NCBI RefSeq assembly: GCF_009757775.1
Contig: NZ_RHLK01000007.1
Location: 126,869-190,868, forward strand
Length of the DNA stretch: 64,000 nt
Source: Paenibacillus lutrae
Lineage (GTDB): Bacteria; Bacillota; Bacilli; Paenibacillales; NBRC-103111
Direction: 5' to 3'
In this document: one piece after another, positions 1-8,518 of the stretch
How positions within the stretch are numbered: the stretch's first letter is position 1
Layout: each line of letters begins with the position of its first letter
Notes under the pieces: model-generated
Told to the model about the DNA's origin: nothing
Database searches by the model: none
Seen by the model: the letters and a program-made list of their open reading frames with translations, nothing else
Translations under genes and position numbers: made by a program

Positions 1-61
1 ACTCGTCCAAGGAATGAACGGAAACTTGAAAGCGACCTTCGTTATTGCTCTTACTCAGCAT
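1..61 (-). CDS. Possible IS1182-family transposase, N-terminal fragment cut by window edge
   Basis: An ATG at 61 on the minus strand, preceded by GAGGTG about 6 nt upstream, opens a frame that runs off the left edge after 20 codons (MLSKSNNEGRF then QVSVHSLDE). This start resembles the N-terminus of IS1182-type DDE transposases, which usually continue with a LVPxDHLxR motif lying outside the window. Two strong hairpins lie just upstream, as is common where an insertion sequence shields its transposase from outside transcription. Only 20 residues are visible, so the family call is an inference from resemblance. Confidence 0.45.
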   Translation of the reverse strand, partial: MLSKSNNEGRFQVSVHSLDE

Positions 62-101
62 TTTTTACACCTCGGCTCACCGTTTTACTTACTAATTCGA
101 T

Positions 102-148
102 AAAAAAGCCTGTAGACCCTGCTCCTTACGGAACTTTGTCTACAGGCT
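102..148 (-). terminator. Intrinsic terminator, minus strand
   Basis: Arms AGCCTGTAGAC (107-117) and GTCTACAGGCT (138-148) are perfectly complementary. On the minus strand the stem is followed by six T (102-107). It lies between the SLH gene and the transposase-like start, so it would stop transcription entering the transposase from the right. Confidence 0.75.
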
Positions 149-150
149 GA

Positions 151-174
151 GGCAGGGGCCCCAGGGGCCCTGCC
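151..174. repeat. GC-rich inverted repeat
   Basis: A near-perfect hairpin, GGCAGGGGCC then GGCCCTGCC, directly adjoins the terminator at 102-148. It is followed by TTTGTT on the plus strand, so it may work as a plus-strand terminator or be part of an insertion-sequence end. No second copy was seen. Confidence 0.4.
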
Positions 175-277
175 TTTGTTGCCTTATAACATTAAACGGT
201 TTACACTCACTCCGTTCAACAGGGGATCTCCCGTAATAAGGACACCCTTACTTGTCACATTCAAATCCAACTAAACT

Positions 278-409
278 TCATAGACCCGGCTTATCCAAAT
301 CGTAAACATGAATCGGTTTCCCGTAATCCCCGGCAAGAATAGAAGCCGAATTCCCTATTTCCGGCAACCGCAGGCCGCTTAGTTTGATAAGAATTCCCTC
401 ATGCCTCAC
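278..409 (-). other. Open 43-codon frame directly downstream of, and in frame with, the SLH gene
   Basis: After the TAA of the SLH gene (416-418) the same frame stays open for 45 codons to a TGA at 278-280. From a GTG at 409 it would give a 43-residue peptide (contains LRLPEIGNSASILAGDYG and ends KPIHVYDLDKPGL). The composition looks protein-like, but no good ribosome site precedes the GTG. It may be a remnant of another gene fused behind the SLH gene or a chance open frame; the family is not recognised. The rest of 175-277 shows nothing I can name. Confidence 0.25.
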
Positions 410-415
410 TTTATT

Positions 416-2014
416 TTATTCCGGGAAGACCAGCAGCCCGTTGTAGATCACTTGAGCCGCTTCCGCGCGGGTCGCTGCCGCCAGCGGCGAGAACGTATCG
501 TCCGTTCGGCCGATCATCAGTCCGCTGTGGACGGCCTTGTCCACGGCGGACCGGGCCCACGTGCTGATATCCCCGCTGTCCGCGAAATCAGCCTTGGGCA
601 CTGCACCCGGGCCCGCATGAGTCTTCGCAGCCATGCGAGTCATCATCACCGCGATCTCCTCGCGCGTGATTCTTTGCTCGGGCGCGAACGTGTCCGGGCC
701 GGTTCCTTCCACGATGCCGCTCTCGTAAGCGGCAGCTACCGCATCTGCGTACCAGCTGCCGGCCGGAACGTCCCGGAAAGCAGCCGGTTTAGCTGCGGTG
801 ATCTTAAGCTGCTTCACGAGCATCGTCACGAACTGTGCGCGGGTTACTTCCTGCTCCGGCGCAAAGCGGGTATCGCTCACCCCGTCGATGATGTGCTTCG
901 CTGTCAGCTCTTTCACAACCTTGTACGCCCAGTGCTGCCCGGGCAGATCCGTGAACGATTTGTTGTACGTAAACACACCGTACCGGCCGGAATGCTCTAC
1001 ACGCGCGGCAATCGAGCTGCCATCCGGCTTACCGCCCGCGTAGACCGCTTGTCCTGCGGCATCCAGAGAATAGATGCCGGCCAGATTCCGGTCCGCGGGA
1101 GCCGCCGTCAGCTTCAGCTTCAGCGTCAGAGGCTCCGCAAAGGAATGGACGGGCACATCGTCCCCCCCTTGGACCCGGACGGCGATGCGAACATCCACGG
1201 TATCGCCTGCTGCTTGAACGGCGGCCCCGCCGCTGTGCTTGTTCCAGGCGGCGACCAGCTTGCCTACCGCATCTTCCCGGGCCCGGTCGATGTGGACCGA
1301 GAGCGAAGCGGCCGTCTGCCCGGCAGGCACAGCCGCCCCTAGTCCGGCGAGCGCTGCCTTCGGAAACACGATTGTGCCGAAGGTCGTAACTAGCTGGACA
1401 GGCGTATCCCCGGCAAGCTCCGCCAAATTGGCGGGCAGGAGCACTTCGCCGGAGCTATTGCCGCTGCCGAAGTCAGCCTGCAGTGTAATCAAGCCATTCT
1501 CCGGCTTCGGAATATCTCGCCCCGTGATCGTGACCACCCCGGCACTGCCCGGCTGTTCCGGAGTTACCGGCCCCGGCTTAGGAGATTCCGTTCCTCCGTT
1601 TCCGTTCCCGCTGCCGCTTCCTCCTCCATCGCCGTTGTCCCGCTTGGAGTACGTGAATGCGGAAGAAGCCGTCGTACCGCCAAGTCCTGCCACCACCTGA
1701 TAAGTTCCCGTATCAGCTCCGTCCGGAAGCGTAAAAGAGGTCTTGTAGGCCCCTGCATCCACTGAAACGATATCATAGAAAACAATCGTTCCGTTAGGCG
1801 CCAGAACCTTCATAATGACTTCGGGGAGCTGCGTCCGGCCGGACACCGTAACCGTGCCTCCGGTCCACACTCCTCCTATGGCATCAAGGGAAATGCTGCT
1901 CTGCTGTGCCGCTTGTGCCGCTTCCACTGCCTGTACCTCCGTGGAGGCAGGAGCTGCAAGCAGCGCTGCCGCCAGAAGGCTCAGCAGAACCGGATTCCGT
2001 CTTTTTTCTCTCAA
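416..2014 (-). CDS. S-layer homology (SLH) domain surface protein
   Basis: This 532-residue exported protein has an N-terminal signal peptide (about 1-30: basic start, LLSLLAAALLAAPAS core). A Ser/Gly/Asn/Pro-rich linker around residues 130-155 leads to a central region of unknown function. Three C-terminal SLH repeats begin near residues 354, 413 and 477 (FTDLPGQHWAY, FRDVPAGSWYADAV, FADSGDISTWA). SLH triplets bind pyruvylated secondary cell-wall polymer, so the protein is expected to sit non-covalently on the cell surface. The start is TTG, with AAGGGG about 8 nt upstream. The upstream yfkN gene is on the same strand 90 bp away and could be cotranscribed. The role of the central region is unknown. 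Confidence 0.85.
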   Translation of the reverse strand: MREKRRNPVLLSLLAAALLAAPASTEVQAVEAAQAAQQSSISLDAIGGVWTGGTVTVSGRTQLPEVIMKVLAPNGTIVFYDIVSVDAGAYKTSFTLPDGADTGTYQVVAGLGGTTASSAFTYSKRDNGDGGGSGSGNGNGGTESPKPGPVTPEQPGSAGVVTITGRDIPKPENGLITLQADFGSGNSSGEVLLPANLAELAGDTPVQLVTTFGTIVFPKAALAGLGAAVPAGQTAASLSVHIDRAREDAVGKLVAAWNKHSGGAAVQAAGDTVDVRIAVRVQGGDDVPVHSFAEPLTLKLKLTAAPADRNLAGIYSLDAAGQAVYAGGKPDGSSIAARVEHSGRYGVFTYNKSFTDLPGQHWAYKVVKELTAKHIIDGVSDTRFAPEQEVTRAQFVTMLVKQLKITAAKPAAFRDVPAGSWYADAVAAAYESGIVEGTGPDTFAPEQRITREEIAVMMTRMAAKTHAGPGAVPKADFADSGDISTWARSAVDKAVHSGLMIGRTDDTFSPLAAATRAEAAQVIYNGLLVFPE

Positions 2015-2103
2015 GGTAATGCCCCTTTCGCAATAAGATCACCGAACCCGAAGCGCCCGCCCCGGCCCCGGTCTTGCGCTAACCTTGCCGTTTCCCGCAG
2101 CTT

Positions 2104-5100
2104 CTACTGGTTTAAGTTCGTTATGCGCCCTTCCAGCTTGGAAGTAATCTTGCCGCCTTTGAAGGTCTGGGTGATGTAAGCGTAGAAGACATCGAGATCA
2201 TTCAGCCCCACCTCCACGTTCTTTCCTTCAAGAAGCACTTTATAGTTGTCGCCGCCTGCCGCCATAAAGTTATTTACGGTTACCGTATACGCTCCGTTAT
2301 CATCGATCGGTGTTCCATCCGCTTTCTTCAGATCCACTACCCGCTCTTCGATTGGCTTGCTGAAGTCAGCCGTATAGCTCAGACCCGAAATCTGCAAGGT
2401 CTTCGTATCCGGACTTCCGTCCAGCTTTTTGCCCCATTGCTGCTGAAGCAGTTTTTTGATCTGCTCCCCCGTCAGCGTCATTTTAACGAGTGTATTGCCG
2501 AATGGCTGGATTTTGGCCAGATCCGAGAACTGGATGTTGCCCTTGGGCAAATCGGCGCGGATTCCGCCCGGATTCATAAAAGCAAAATCCGACTGCATCC
2601 CGTCGCGCATCGCATCCGCGATGAGATTGCCCAGCGTATTCTCCCCGTTATAGGCGCCTGCCCGGGCATAAGCGGTATCTGTGGTTCCTACCGGCTCCTT
2701 GAGCACCGGAAACTTATCCAAGTACTTATTAATAAGTGCGACTACTTCTGCGTCAGGAGTAATGCCTTCCTGCTTCACATCCACGATAGCAGCCGTTTTT
2801 GTGACAATATCGCCTGTAGCCGGATCAATTTCCAAATCTACGTCTGCAAAAGCAGTCCCGTATGAGTACGCCTGCACCATCAGCTTGTTATCAACGATCG
2901 TATTCACTTTGGCATGATTATCTCCGGCAAAAATAACGTCGACTTCATCATCGATTGCGTTGGCCAGATCTACGGCTTCTCCGGAAGCCACGTTATCTTT
3001 CACACTGGCCGGGTCATGCGCAAGCACAACGATGGCTTTGACACCTTGCGCTTTCAGCTCCGCCACCGCTTGGTTAACGACAGGCGCCTGCTCGACCAGC
3101 TTGACACCCTTCAAGCCTTCCGGCGAAACCTTGTTAACCGTCGACATCGTTGCAACGCCGATAAAGCCGATTTTGGTGCCCCCGATTTTTTTAATGACAT
3201 AGGGCTCGAACAAAGCCTTACCCGTGGCCGCATCCAATGCGTTCGTGCTTACATAAGGGAAATTCGCCTTGTCATAGACGACATCCGGCTTCTTTGGATC
3301 GGGTCCCCCGTTAATTTGCGCCCGGAGGGCTGCCACGCCCTGGTCAAACTCATGATTGCCGAGCGTACCGACATCGAATTTCATCAGATTCATAAATTCC
3401 ATGGTAGGCTTATCCCTCTCCATAGAAGAAACAGGTGCGGTCGCTCCCACGGAATCTCCTGCATGAACGAGCAGCGTGTTCGGATTCGTCCCTCTCCACT
3501 CTTTGAAGTACGTGGCCAGGTAGGCGGCACCCCCAACTTTGCCGTATCCAAAATCGGAAGTCGTATCCAGCTGCCCGTGGAAATCGTTAACGCCGAGCAG
3601 CTGCACCTTAACCGGCTGACCCGGGTTTGGCCGTGTGCCGCCGCTGAGGTCCAGCGAATAGACGGCGAAGTCTTTGTCCGTAATCACATTCGTATTCTTA
3701 ATGTGGGGGTTGTCTGCCAAATACGTAACCGCATTCGGAGAGCTGGTGAAGGTTACTCTAGGGCTGCCTGTAACCGGCGCGATGGACCAGTTCTTGTCCG
3801 CAGAAGGATTAATCGTCTTCTGCCCGCTGATGTAATCCATCAGCACTTGCCGGTTCTCATCGGCCGAATCTACAACGAGCTGCGCCCCCTTCAGGCCAGG
3901 GAAATTGCCCCCGCCGCTTGCACGGTAGTTGTTCGTCACCACGATGAACTCCTGCTCGGGATTAATCGGCTGCCCCTTATATTGCAGGTTTACAACCCGG
4001 CTGGAAGCCGCATCGTTCAGACTGCCATCCGGCTTATATTTGGCCGGTTTTGTAACATCCAGCTGATAGGTCACCCCATCGATGACGTCAAAGTTAAACA
4101 CCTGGAAGCCCGGGTTCAACAGGGGCTGCTCTTCGGTGAGGGACGGATTGATCTGGTTGAACATGCCTGCGGACATATCCAGCCAATCCTTCACAACCGC
4201 ACCCTTCACTTTAACCGCTTTGAGCGTATTGTCGTAGAGATACAAATCGCTGGCGCTTTTAATCGCAACAGGGCCTTTGGCGATATCCGTATATTCCTGC
4301 GGGCCGTTGCGGCCTGCTTTGAACGGTGCTCCTACGGAAAGAATAGGCAGATCTTTATACTGCGGAGCATTCGTTGCAATATAGTTGCCGACATATTCCT
4401 TCTGAGCGTTAGTTACGATTTGGACCGAAGGGTCATCCTGCACGAGGGCAAAATAACTGTGAATAGGCGCTGTCGTTTCACCGATCGGCTGATTAGCGTA
4501 CGCCTTCGTCGCCCGATGCTCGGCCTCTACGGCCTCCAGAATAGCAGGATCGGCTTGCACAAGTTCTTTCTTGGCCGCACTATCGTAAATCGCACGGGTA
4601 GAAGACTGCGAACCCGCAACTCTCCATTTGCCGCTATCCTGAACCAGCTTCAAATCGATCAACCCAAGGTTCGCACCGCCGTAACCTGCCTGAACGGCTG
4701 CAACGCCATTGATCGTGCCTTTGACATTGTCTACACCCGGCAGCGGATTCCCCTTCGCGTCTTTGAACAAGCCATCCAGGGACTTGGTGTCCGCTGCCGG
4801 GAATACCTTGTGCGTATGCGAGAACGTAATCGCATCGATTCCCGCTACCTTACTCAGCGGCAGGATCGCGTCTTCTGCGAAAGTATCCGCCTGAGCCGCG
4901 CCGTTAAAGCCGGAATGGGCCAGCGCAATAACGACATCCGCGCCTTCCGCTTTCATCTTAGGCACGAATTTGGAGGCCGTTGCCACGATATCCTTGGCGA
5001 TTACCTTGCCCTCCAGATTGATCTTGTCCCAATCCATGATCTGAGGGGCCACCAAGCCGAGAACGCCGACCTTGATCTTCTGATCCTGGCCCTTCTCGTC

Positions 5101-6054
5101 CTTGTAAGTTCTATCGAAAATCTGATACGGAGTGAATTTATTCGCATCGTTATCCGGATTATTATCATGATCGTCCACATAAATATTCGCATTCAGATAC
5201 GGGAACTCCGCGCCTTTAATGGACTTATCCAAGAATTCCAGTCCGTAGTTGAATTCGTGATTGCCGAATGTTGCCGCATCATAGTCCAGTTTATTCATAG
5301 CTTTATAGACCGGATGAACCGCGTTAGACTGTTTGAGCCCGTCAATGGTGGCGATATAGGTTCCCAGCGGGGTTCCTTGGATCAAATCCCCGTTATCCAC
5401 GAGAAAGGTATTCGGGTTTTCTCTACGCGCTTCCTTGATTAAGGAGGCCGTTTTGGCCAACCCCACGGTTAAGGAAGGAGCGTCTTTATAGTAATCGTAA
5501 TCTACCAGATTCGTATGTACATCCGTTGTTTCCATAATCCGAAGATTCAAAGAGGAAGAATAAGAGGAGGGTTTAATCGCAACCGGTTCTGCCAGATTAT
5601 TACCAACATTCGATAGATTTCCGCTGTAGGAATCCACTACAAAAACACGGACGGACAGGTTAGGGCCTACAGAATTAAAGTGGGCTGTTATTTTCTCCGG
5701 AGCTGTGATGTCCTTCTGGACAGCGGCAATCCCCACAGGCGCAGAGCCGTTGAAGAGTTCAAAAACCACGACTTCTTCACCGCTGTGATTCTCCCCAGCC
5801 GGACTGACCCGGACACTGGCACGCACCCCTGAAGCCGTGTCCATCACAGGATCAGCGAGTACAAAGGATCGCGATCCCGCTACGGCGCTTGCGATTCCAG
5901 CATCCGATAGAGGATCTGCCTGGGCAACCGCAACTCCCTGTTCGATGGGCCTTTGGGCCTTAATGACACCCGGCAAAATCTGCACGGAGATTAATCCGAA
6001 AGCCAAAGCCGAAGCTGTCAGCTTCCTCCACTGTTTAAGCGTACCGATTCCCAT
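2104..6054 (-). CDS. yfkN: Secreted bifunctional 2',3'-cyclic nucleotide phosphodiesterase / nucleotidase (YfkN type)
   Basis: This 1316-residue protein has an N-terminal signal peptide and two tandem metallophosphoesterase + 5'-nucleotidase C-terminal units. The first unit (metallophosphoesterase about 170-420) is CpdB-like, with METTDVHTNLVDYDYY, DNGDLIQGTPLG, GNHEFNYG and SHTHKVFP. The second (about 815-1040) is 5'-nucleotidase-like, with GVNDFHGQ, VHAGDSVGA, GNHEFDQG and GDNHAKV. It ends with the substrate-binding domain (MNPGGIRADLP, IQPFGNTLV). The layout matches B. subtilis YfkN, but no sortase motif is seen at the C-terminus. It is expected to release phosphate and nucleosides from extracellular nucleotides. 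The ribosome site AGGAAGG precedes the ATG. A PhoP-box-like array upstream suggests induction by phosphate starvation. Confidence 0.93.
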   Translation of the reverse strand: MGIGTLKQWRKLTASALAFGLISVQILPGVIKAQRPIEQGVAVAQADPLSDAGIASAVAGSRSFVLADPVMDTASGVRASVRVSPAGENHSGEEVVVFELFNGSAPVGIAAVQKDITAPEKITAHFNSVGPNLSVRVFVVDSYSGNLSNVGNNLAEPVAIKPSSYSSSLNLRIMETTDVHTNLVDYDYYKDAPSLTVGLAKTASLIKEARRENPNTFLVDNGDLIQGTPLGTYIATIDGLKQSNAVHPVYKAMNKLDYDAATFGNHEFNYGLEFLDKSIKGAEFPYLNANIYVDDHDNNPDNDANKFTPYQIFDRTYKDEKGQDQKIKVGVLGLVAPQIMDWDKINLEGKVIAKDIVATASKFVPKMKAEGADVVIALAHSGFNGAAQADTFAEDAILPLSKVAGIDAITFSHTHKVFPAADTKSLDGLFKDAKGNPLPGVDNVKGTINGVAAVQAGYGGANLGLIDLKLVQDSGKWRVAGSQSSTRAIYDSAAKKELVQADPAILEAVEAEHRATKAYANQPIGETTAPIHSYFALVQDDPSVQIVTNAQKEYVGNYIATNAPQYKDLPILSVGAPFKAGRNGPQEYTDIAKGPVAIKSASDLYLYDNTLKAVKVKGAVVKDWLDMSAGMFNQINPSLTEEQPLLNPGFQVFNFDVIDGVTYQLDVTKPAKYKPDGSLNDAASSRVVNLQYKGQPINPEQEFIVVTNNYRASGGGNFPGLKGAQLVVDSADENRQVLMDYISGQKTINPSADKNWSIAPVTGSPRVTFTSSPNAVTYLADNPHIKNTNVITDKDFAVYSLDLSGGTRPNPGQPVKVQLLGVNDFHGQLDTTSDFGYGKVGGAAYLATYFKEWRGTNPNTLLVHAGDSVGATAPVSSMERDKPTMEFMNLMKFDVGTLGNHEFDQGVAALRAQINGGPDPKKPDVVYDKANFPYVSTNALDAATGKALFEPYVIKKIGGTKIGFIGVATMSTVNKVSPEGLKGVKLVEQAPVVNQAVAELKAQGVKAIVVLAHDPASVKDNVASGEAVDLANAIDDEVDVIFAGDNHAKVNTIVDNKLMVQAYSYGTAFADVDLEIDPATGDIVTKTAAIVDVKQEGITPDAEVVALINKYLDKFPVLKEPVGTTDTAYARAGAYNGENTLGNLIADAMRDGMQSDFAFMNPGGIRADLPKGNIQFSDLAKIQPFGNTLVKMTLTGEQIKKLLQQQWGKKLDGSPDTKTLQISGLSYTADFSKPIEERVVDLKKADGTPIDDNGAYTVTVNNFMAAGGDNYKVLLEGKNVEVGLNDLDVFYAYITQTFKGGKITSKLEGRITNLNQ

Positions 6055-6069
6055 TCTATGAATCCCGCC

Positions 6070-6092
6070 TTCCTGTAAATAGATTACAGGAA
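6070..6092. promoter_or_regulatory. Perfect dyad overlapping predicted start of transcription and ribosome site of yfkN
   Basis: Arms TTCCTGTAA (6070-6078) and TTACAGGAA (6084-6092) are perfect with a 5-nt spacer. The dyad lies between the predicted -10 (6095-6100) and the ATG at 6054, and one arm supplies the AGGAA part of the ribosome site. It could be an operator or an RNA hairpin hiding the ribosome site. Confidence 0.45.
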
Positions 6093-6094
6093 AT

Positions 6095-6148
6095 AGTTTA
6101 CCAGAAGTATTTTAACCACGTGTTAATATTTTTAGAATTTATTGTAAA
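6095..6148 (-). promoter_or_regulatory. PhoP-box-like direct repeats and extended -10 of yfkN
   Basis: On the minus strand the hexamers TTTACA (6148-6143), TTCTAA (6137-6132), TTAACA (6126-6121) and TTAAAA (6115-6110) follow each other with exactly 5 nt between them. This is the 11-bp period of Bacillus PhoP boxes (consensus TT-A/C/T-A-C/T-A). An extended -10, TGGTAAACT (6103-6095), follows. Two hexamers match the consensus fully. The downstream gene encodes a phosphate-releasing enzyme, which fits Pho control. Confidence 0.55.
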
Positions 6149-6301
6149 ATGAGTCTGGAGTCATAGCTGCTCAGAATTGGGCTAGAACAATCTGATGCTA
6201 CTCTGATGGCAGGTTTTATATGCACCCAAATGACGCTTGCATGTTCATCAAATAAATACAGCATATTTTTTTACCTTTAATAAGCAGAAAATAATAAGCA
6301 G

Positions 6302-6334
6302 AAAAAAAGACCTGAACAATCATTCAGATCTTTT
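6302..6334 (-). terminator. Intrinsic terminator after the small exported protein
   Basis: On the minus strand AAAAGATCTGAA pairs with TTCAGGTCTTTT (one wobble), and a run of T follows. It begins 12 bp past the stop codon at 6346. Confidence 0.75.
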
Positions 6335-6345
6335 GCAGACGCTTT

Positions 6346-6861
6346 TCAGTTATTAATGATTAATTCCTGTTGCATCCTAAGTTCCTCAAATTCTTTAACG
6401 AGTTGGTCAACCGGCTTTTTGTTCTCCTTCAAATCCTTCTCAATTTCAGCCAGCCTGACCTCCTTTTCAGCGACAATCTTAGCCGCTTTAGCGTAAGCTT
6501 TGCCATACTGCGGATGACTAGTTTTTGTTGAATAATAATCCTTGGTACCTAAAACATTTTTATAGCTTTTTAAATTGGCTTCTAGTTCTGTTCGGGGATC
6601 AACCGGGTTAATTTCCTCTTTTAGATTCCCGGCTGTAATACCTGCTTCCTTTACTTTCCGCCCTAGTTCATTACGTTCCTCCGAATTTTCTGGAAGAGCG
6701 TCAAACTTCGTTCGAAGATTACTTTCTTCTTGTGTGAGTTTCTCTAGCTTCTCTGCCTTGCTTACAACATTGGCTTGCGAATCGTTAGTTACCGATAATA
6801 CGACTATAAGCGAAACAGCGGCACAAAAAGTGATTCCAACAATTTTTTTATTTTTTTTCAC
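6346..6861 (-). CDS. Small exported coiled-coil protein, function unknown
   Basis: This 171-residue protein has a basic N-terminus, one hydrophobic segment (about 7-25) and an ASQAN-like end typical of a signal peptide. The remainder is Lys/Glu-rich and helical, with heptad-like spacing that suggests a coiled coil. The start is GTG at 6861, with AGGAGG 9 nt upstream; the ATG at 6869 is too close to that site and out of frame. It lies 33 bp behind a decayed amidase-domain gene on the same strand, with a terminator directly after it, so the two formed an operon. I do not recognise the family. Confidence 0.7.
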   Translation of the reverse strand: MKKNKKIVGITFCAAVSLIVVLSVTNDSQANVVSKAEKLEKLTQEESNLRTKFDALPENSEERNELGRKVKEAGITAGNLKEEINPVDPRTELEANLKSYKNVLGTKDYYSTKTSHPQYGKAYAKAAKIVAEKEVRLAEIEKDLKENKKPVDQLVKEFEELRMQQELIINN

Positions 6862-6894
6862 CAGCTCATACCTCCTATTTAATATTATCGTATC

Positions 6895-7572
6895 TTAAGC
6901 GTTCTTCTTGATTTTCAAAATCGTGACGTGTCCACCTTCATATTGTCTGTTTTTAATTTCTGTACGCAAACCCATATCCAGTCCCCAGTATCGATCGTTT
7001 GTGGAATGCTGAGCGACATTCATGGTTTTATCAGGTCCACCATAATTCCATACCACCTGTGAGTGATATGTATCGCCTGTAGCATCAACATATTGCACTA
7101 TATCCCCATTCCAAAGCGAAGAATAAATTTCATCATAGCTCGCAACCGCATCGTGGTTAGTACATTTTACCATTTGGTAAGCTTTTTTCCAGCCTTATCA
7201 TTCACTTGACCCCAATGCTTTCTAAACTCATTGGCTCCGGCCCAAGATGAAGTTCGTGGATTGCTTGGTGATGTGATTGTCTTTGGCACATCCGGGCCAT
7301 AATAATACCAATCTATTGTATGGCGGTTGTATCCCTTTACTCCATGAATGGAGGACACCCCCAATACGGAGAACTTGAGATGCAAAATTTGTGCAGTCAC
7401 CTCCATTTTCATTTGAACCGTATGTTGTGTATGGGCTCATCGTATAACCTGGCTTTGCTGCATATTTTTTTACAAAATCAACAGCTCCCGTTCTGTTATA
7501 GGAACTGTTTATATTGATGTCAGAATTAGTAAGCACAATAGTGCCAGCGGCAAAAGTTGAGCTTGCATACAA
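6895..7572 (-). pseudogene. Frameshifted amidase-domain (Amidase_6-like) cell-wall enzyme
   Basis: Three consecutive minus-strand frames together read as one amidase domain. The first (from 7572) has SSYNRTGAVDFVKKYA and NGGDCTNFASQVLRIGG, the second has YNRHTIDWYYYGPDV and SSWAGANEFRKHWG, and the third has VQYVDATGDTYHSQVVW and ends at 6895. Frame changes fall near the AAAGGG run at about 7340-7346 and the six-A run at about 7183-7188. The order matches the putative amidase family PF12671, whose Cys (GGDCTNF) and His (HSQVV) are present. A cleavage-site-like STFA-A lies near the start, but no proper signal peptide can be read upstream, so the 5' end also seems lost. Both shifts sit near homopolymers, so sequencing error is an alternative to true decay. 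Confidence 0.7.
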
Positions 7573-7624
7573 TACAGAAACAGGACTTCCCGGTCGGTGC
7601 TGCTGACCTGCATCGGATAAATCA

Positions 7625-7658
7625 AAAAAGCGCCCTCCGAGGTTCGGAAAGACGCTTC
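7625..7658 (-). terminator. Intrinsic terminator 5' of the amidase pseudogene
   Basis: On the minus strand AAGCG... pairs with ...CGCTT, with an inner TTTCCGA/TCGGAGG stem, followed by TTTTTT (7630-7625). It lies 53 bp before the first amidase codon. It could end upstream transcription or be an attenuator; I could not match the preceding 100 bp to any riboswitch class. Confidence 0.6.
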
Positions 7659-7804
7659 CATATATTCGCTACCCCGATTTGGATCCCGATTCGGATGATA
7701 CTATTAATAGTATCGAGCTATCCATTATCGAGAGCCCCGGCTAACTTTTGCAGAAAACATACTCATGCTTTAAATTAACTAATCCAATAAAGAGAGGTAA
7801 AACA

Positions 7805-7928
7805 ATGAATAAACTTGGAATTGTACTCTCATCGTTCGGACTGGAATATCACCAACTACACCTTATACTCCGGAATCTTCCTGTTAGCACTTGGAGTCCT
7901 TATCGTCGCCGCCACCCGAAGGAAATGA
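7805..7928 (+). pseudogene. Small single-span membrane protein with one-base frameshift (candidate)
   Basis: An ATG at 7805, with GAGAGG 8 nt upstream, starts MNKLGIVLSSF. A one-base shift at TTCGGAC (about 7837) would join it to DWNITNYTLYSGIF, then LLALGVLIVAATRRK and a TGA at 7926. The joined product would be about 40 residues with one membrane span and a basic tail, which looks like a real small protein. Without the shift, the ATG frame runs on as an unconvincing sequence. Family unknown; decay and assembly error are both possible. Confidence 0.35.
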
Positions 7929-7978
7929 GAACTTGTTTACCCTGCATGCGTCCTACTATTGTCACGCTTATTGCCATG

Positions 7979-8455
7979 CTATTTCACGGCTACAAAAATC
8001 TCGACAACGGCGTCCGCCGGGTCAAACTTCACAAGATCGTACCGCTCAAAATCCCCCGTATAAGTTCGCTCCTCTGAGGATTGCCCGAAATACCGCCAGA
8101 TTTCCTGCCACTTCTGGGCTACGACCTGCTGCACCGGCCCTCTCTGCGTAGTAAATATTTTATACTTCGCTGCGGGCACCGCCGCTGTTGCAAGCCCTTC
8201 CCGTATTTCCCCCGCTCCGAGCTCATGCCCGATCAGCGCCGTATACGCTCCGCTGGCATCCGTTTCATAATCCGTGTACAGTCCATAGAGAAACTGAGGG
8301 TTCCGGATGCCCGGCGCAGCCGATAAGCCGCTCTCAAAATATCGCTGCCACAAGGCTCCCAGCTTCCCTTCCGGTCCCGCTTCCTGCTCGTTAGTTGTCC
8401 GGCAGTGGACACCGGTCAGTTCAAATGCCGGCAGCTGTGTATAGTTGTTTGTCAT
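7979..8455 (-). CDS. GyrI-like / AraC-type effector-binding domain protein
   Basis: This 158-residue protein has no DNA-binding domain. It has the layout of stand-alone effector-binding (GyrI-like, Cass2-like) proteins: the start ELTGVHCRT, the middle LYGLYTDYETD, and the end RYDLVKFDPADAVVEIFVAVK, where a Glu near the C-terminus usually contacts a cationic ligand. It lies 63 bp behind a WYL regulator on the same strand, a common pairing for small-molecule sensing. The start is set by GAGGG 7 nt before the ATG at 8455; the ATGs at 8461 and 8479 fit that site poorly. The ligand is unknown. Confidence 0.75.
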   Translation of the reverse strand: MTNNYTQLPAFELTGVHCRTTNEQEAGPEGKLGALWQRYFESGLSAAPGIRNPQFLYGLYTDYETDASGAYTALIGHELGAGEIREGLATAAVPAAKYKIFTTQRGPVQQVVAQKWQEIWRYFGQSSEERTYTGDFERYDLVKFDPADAVVEIFVAVK

Positions 8456-8518
8456 GTTCATACCCTCATTTCCGTTCATATACTTGTATCTTACGGGATT
8501 AAATTGGACATCAGTGTG

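Noticed and set aside
2914-5442. An 842-codon plus-strand open frame opposite yfkN
   Set aside because: It is antisense to a gene with complete metallophosphoesterase motifs, has no recognisable domain, and has the Arg/Ile/His-rich look of a shadow frame.
7573-7760. Possible riboswitch before the amidase pseudogene
   Set aside because: A terminator is present, and cell-wall hydrolases often follow c-di-AMP riboswitches. I compared the preceding 100 bp with the ydaO, GEMM, purine, SAM, TPP, FMN and T-box hallmarks and found no match.
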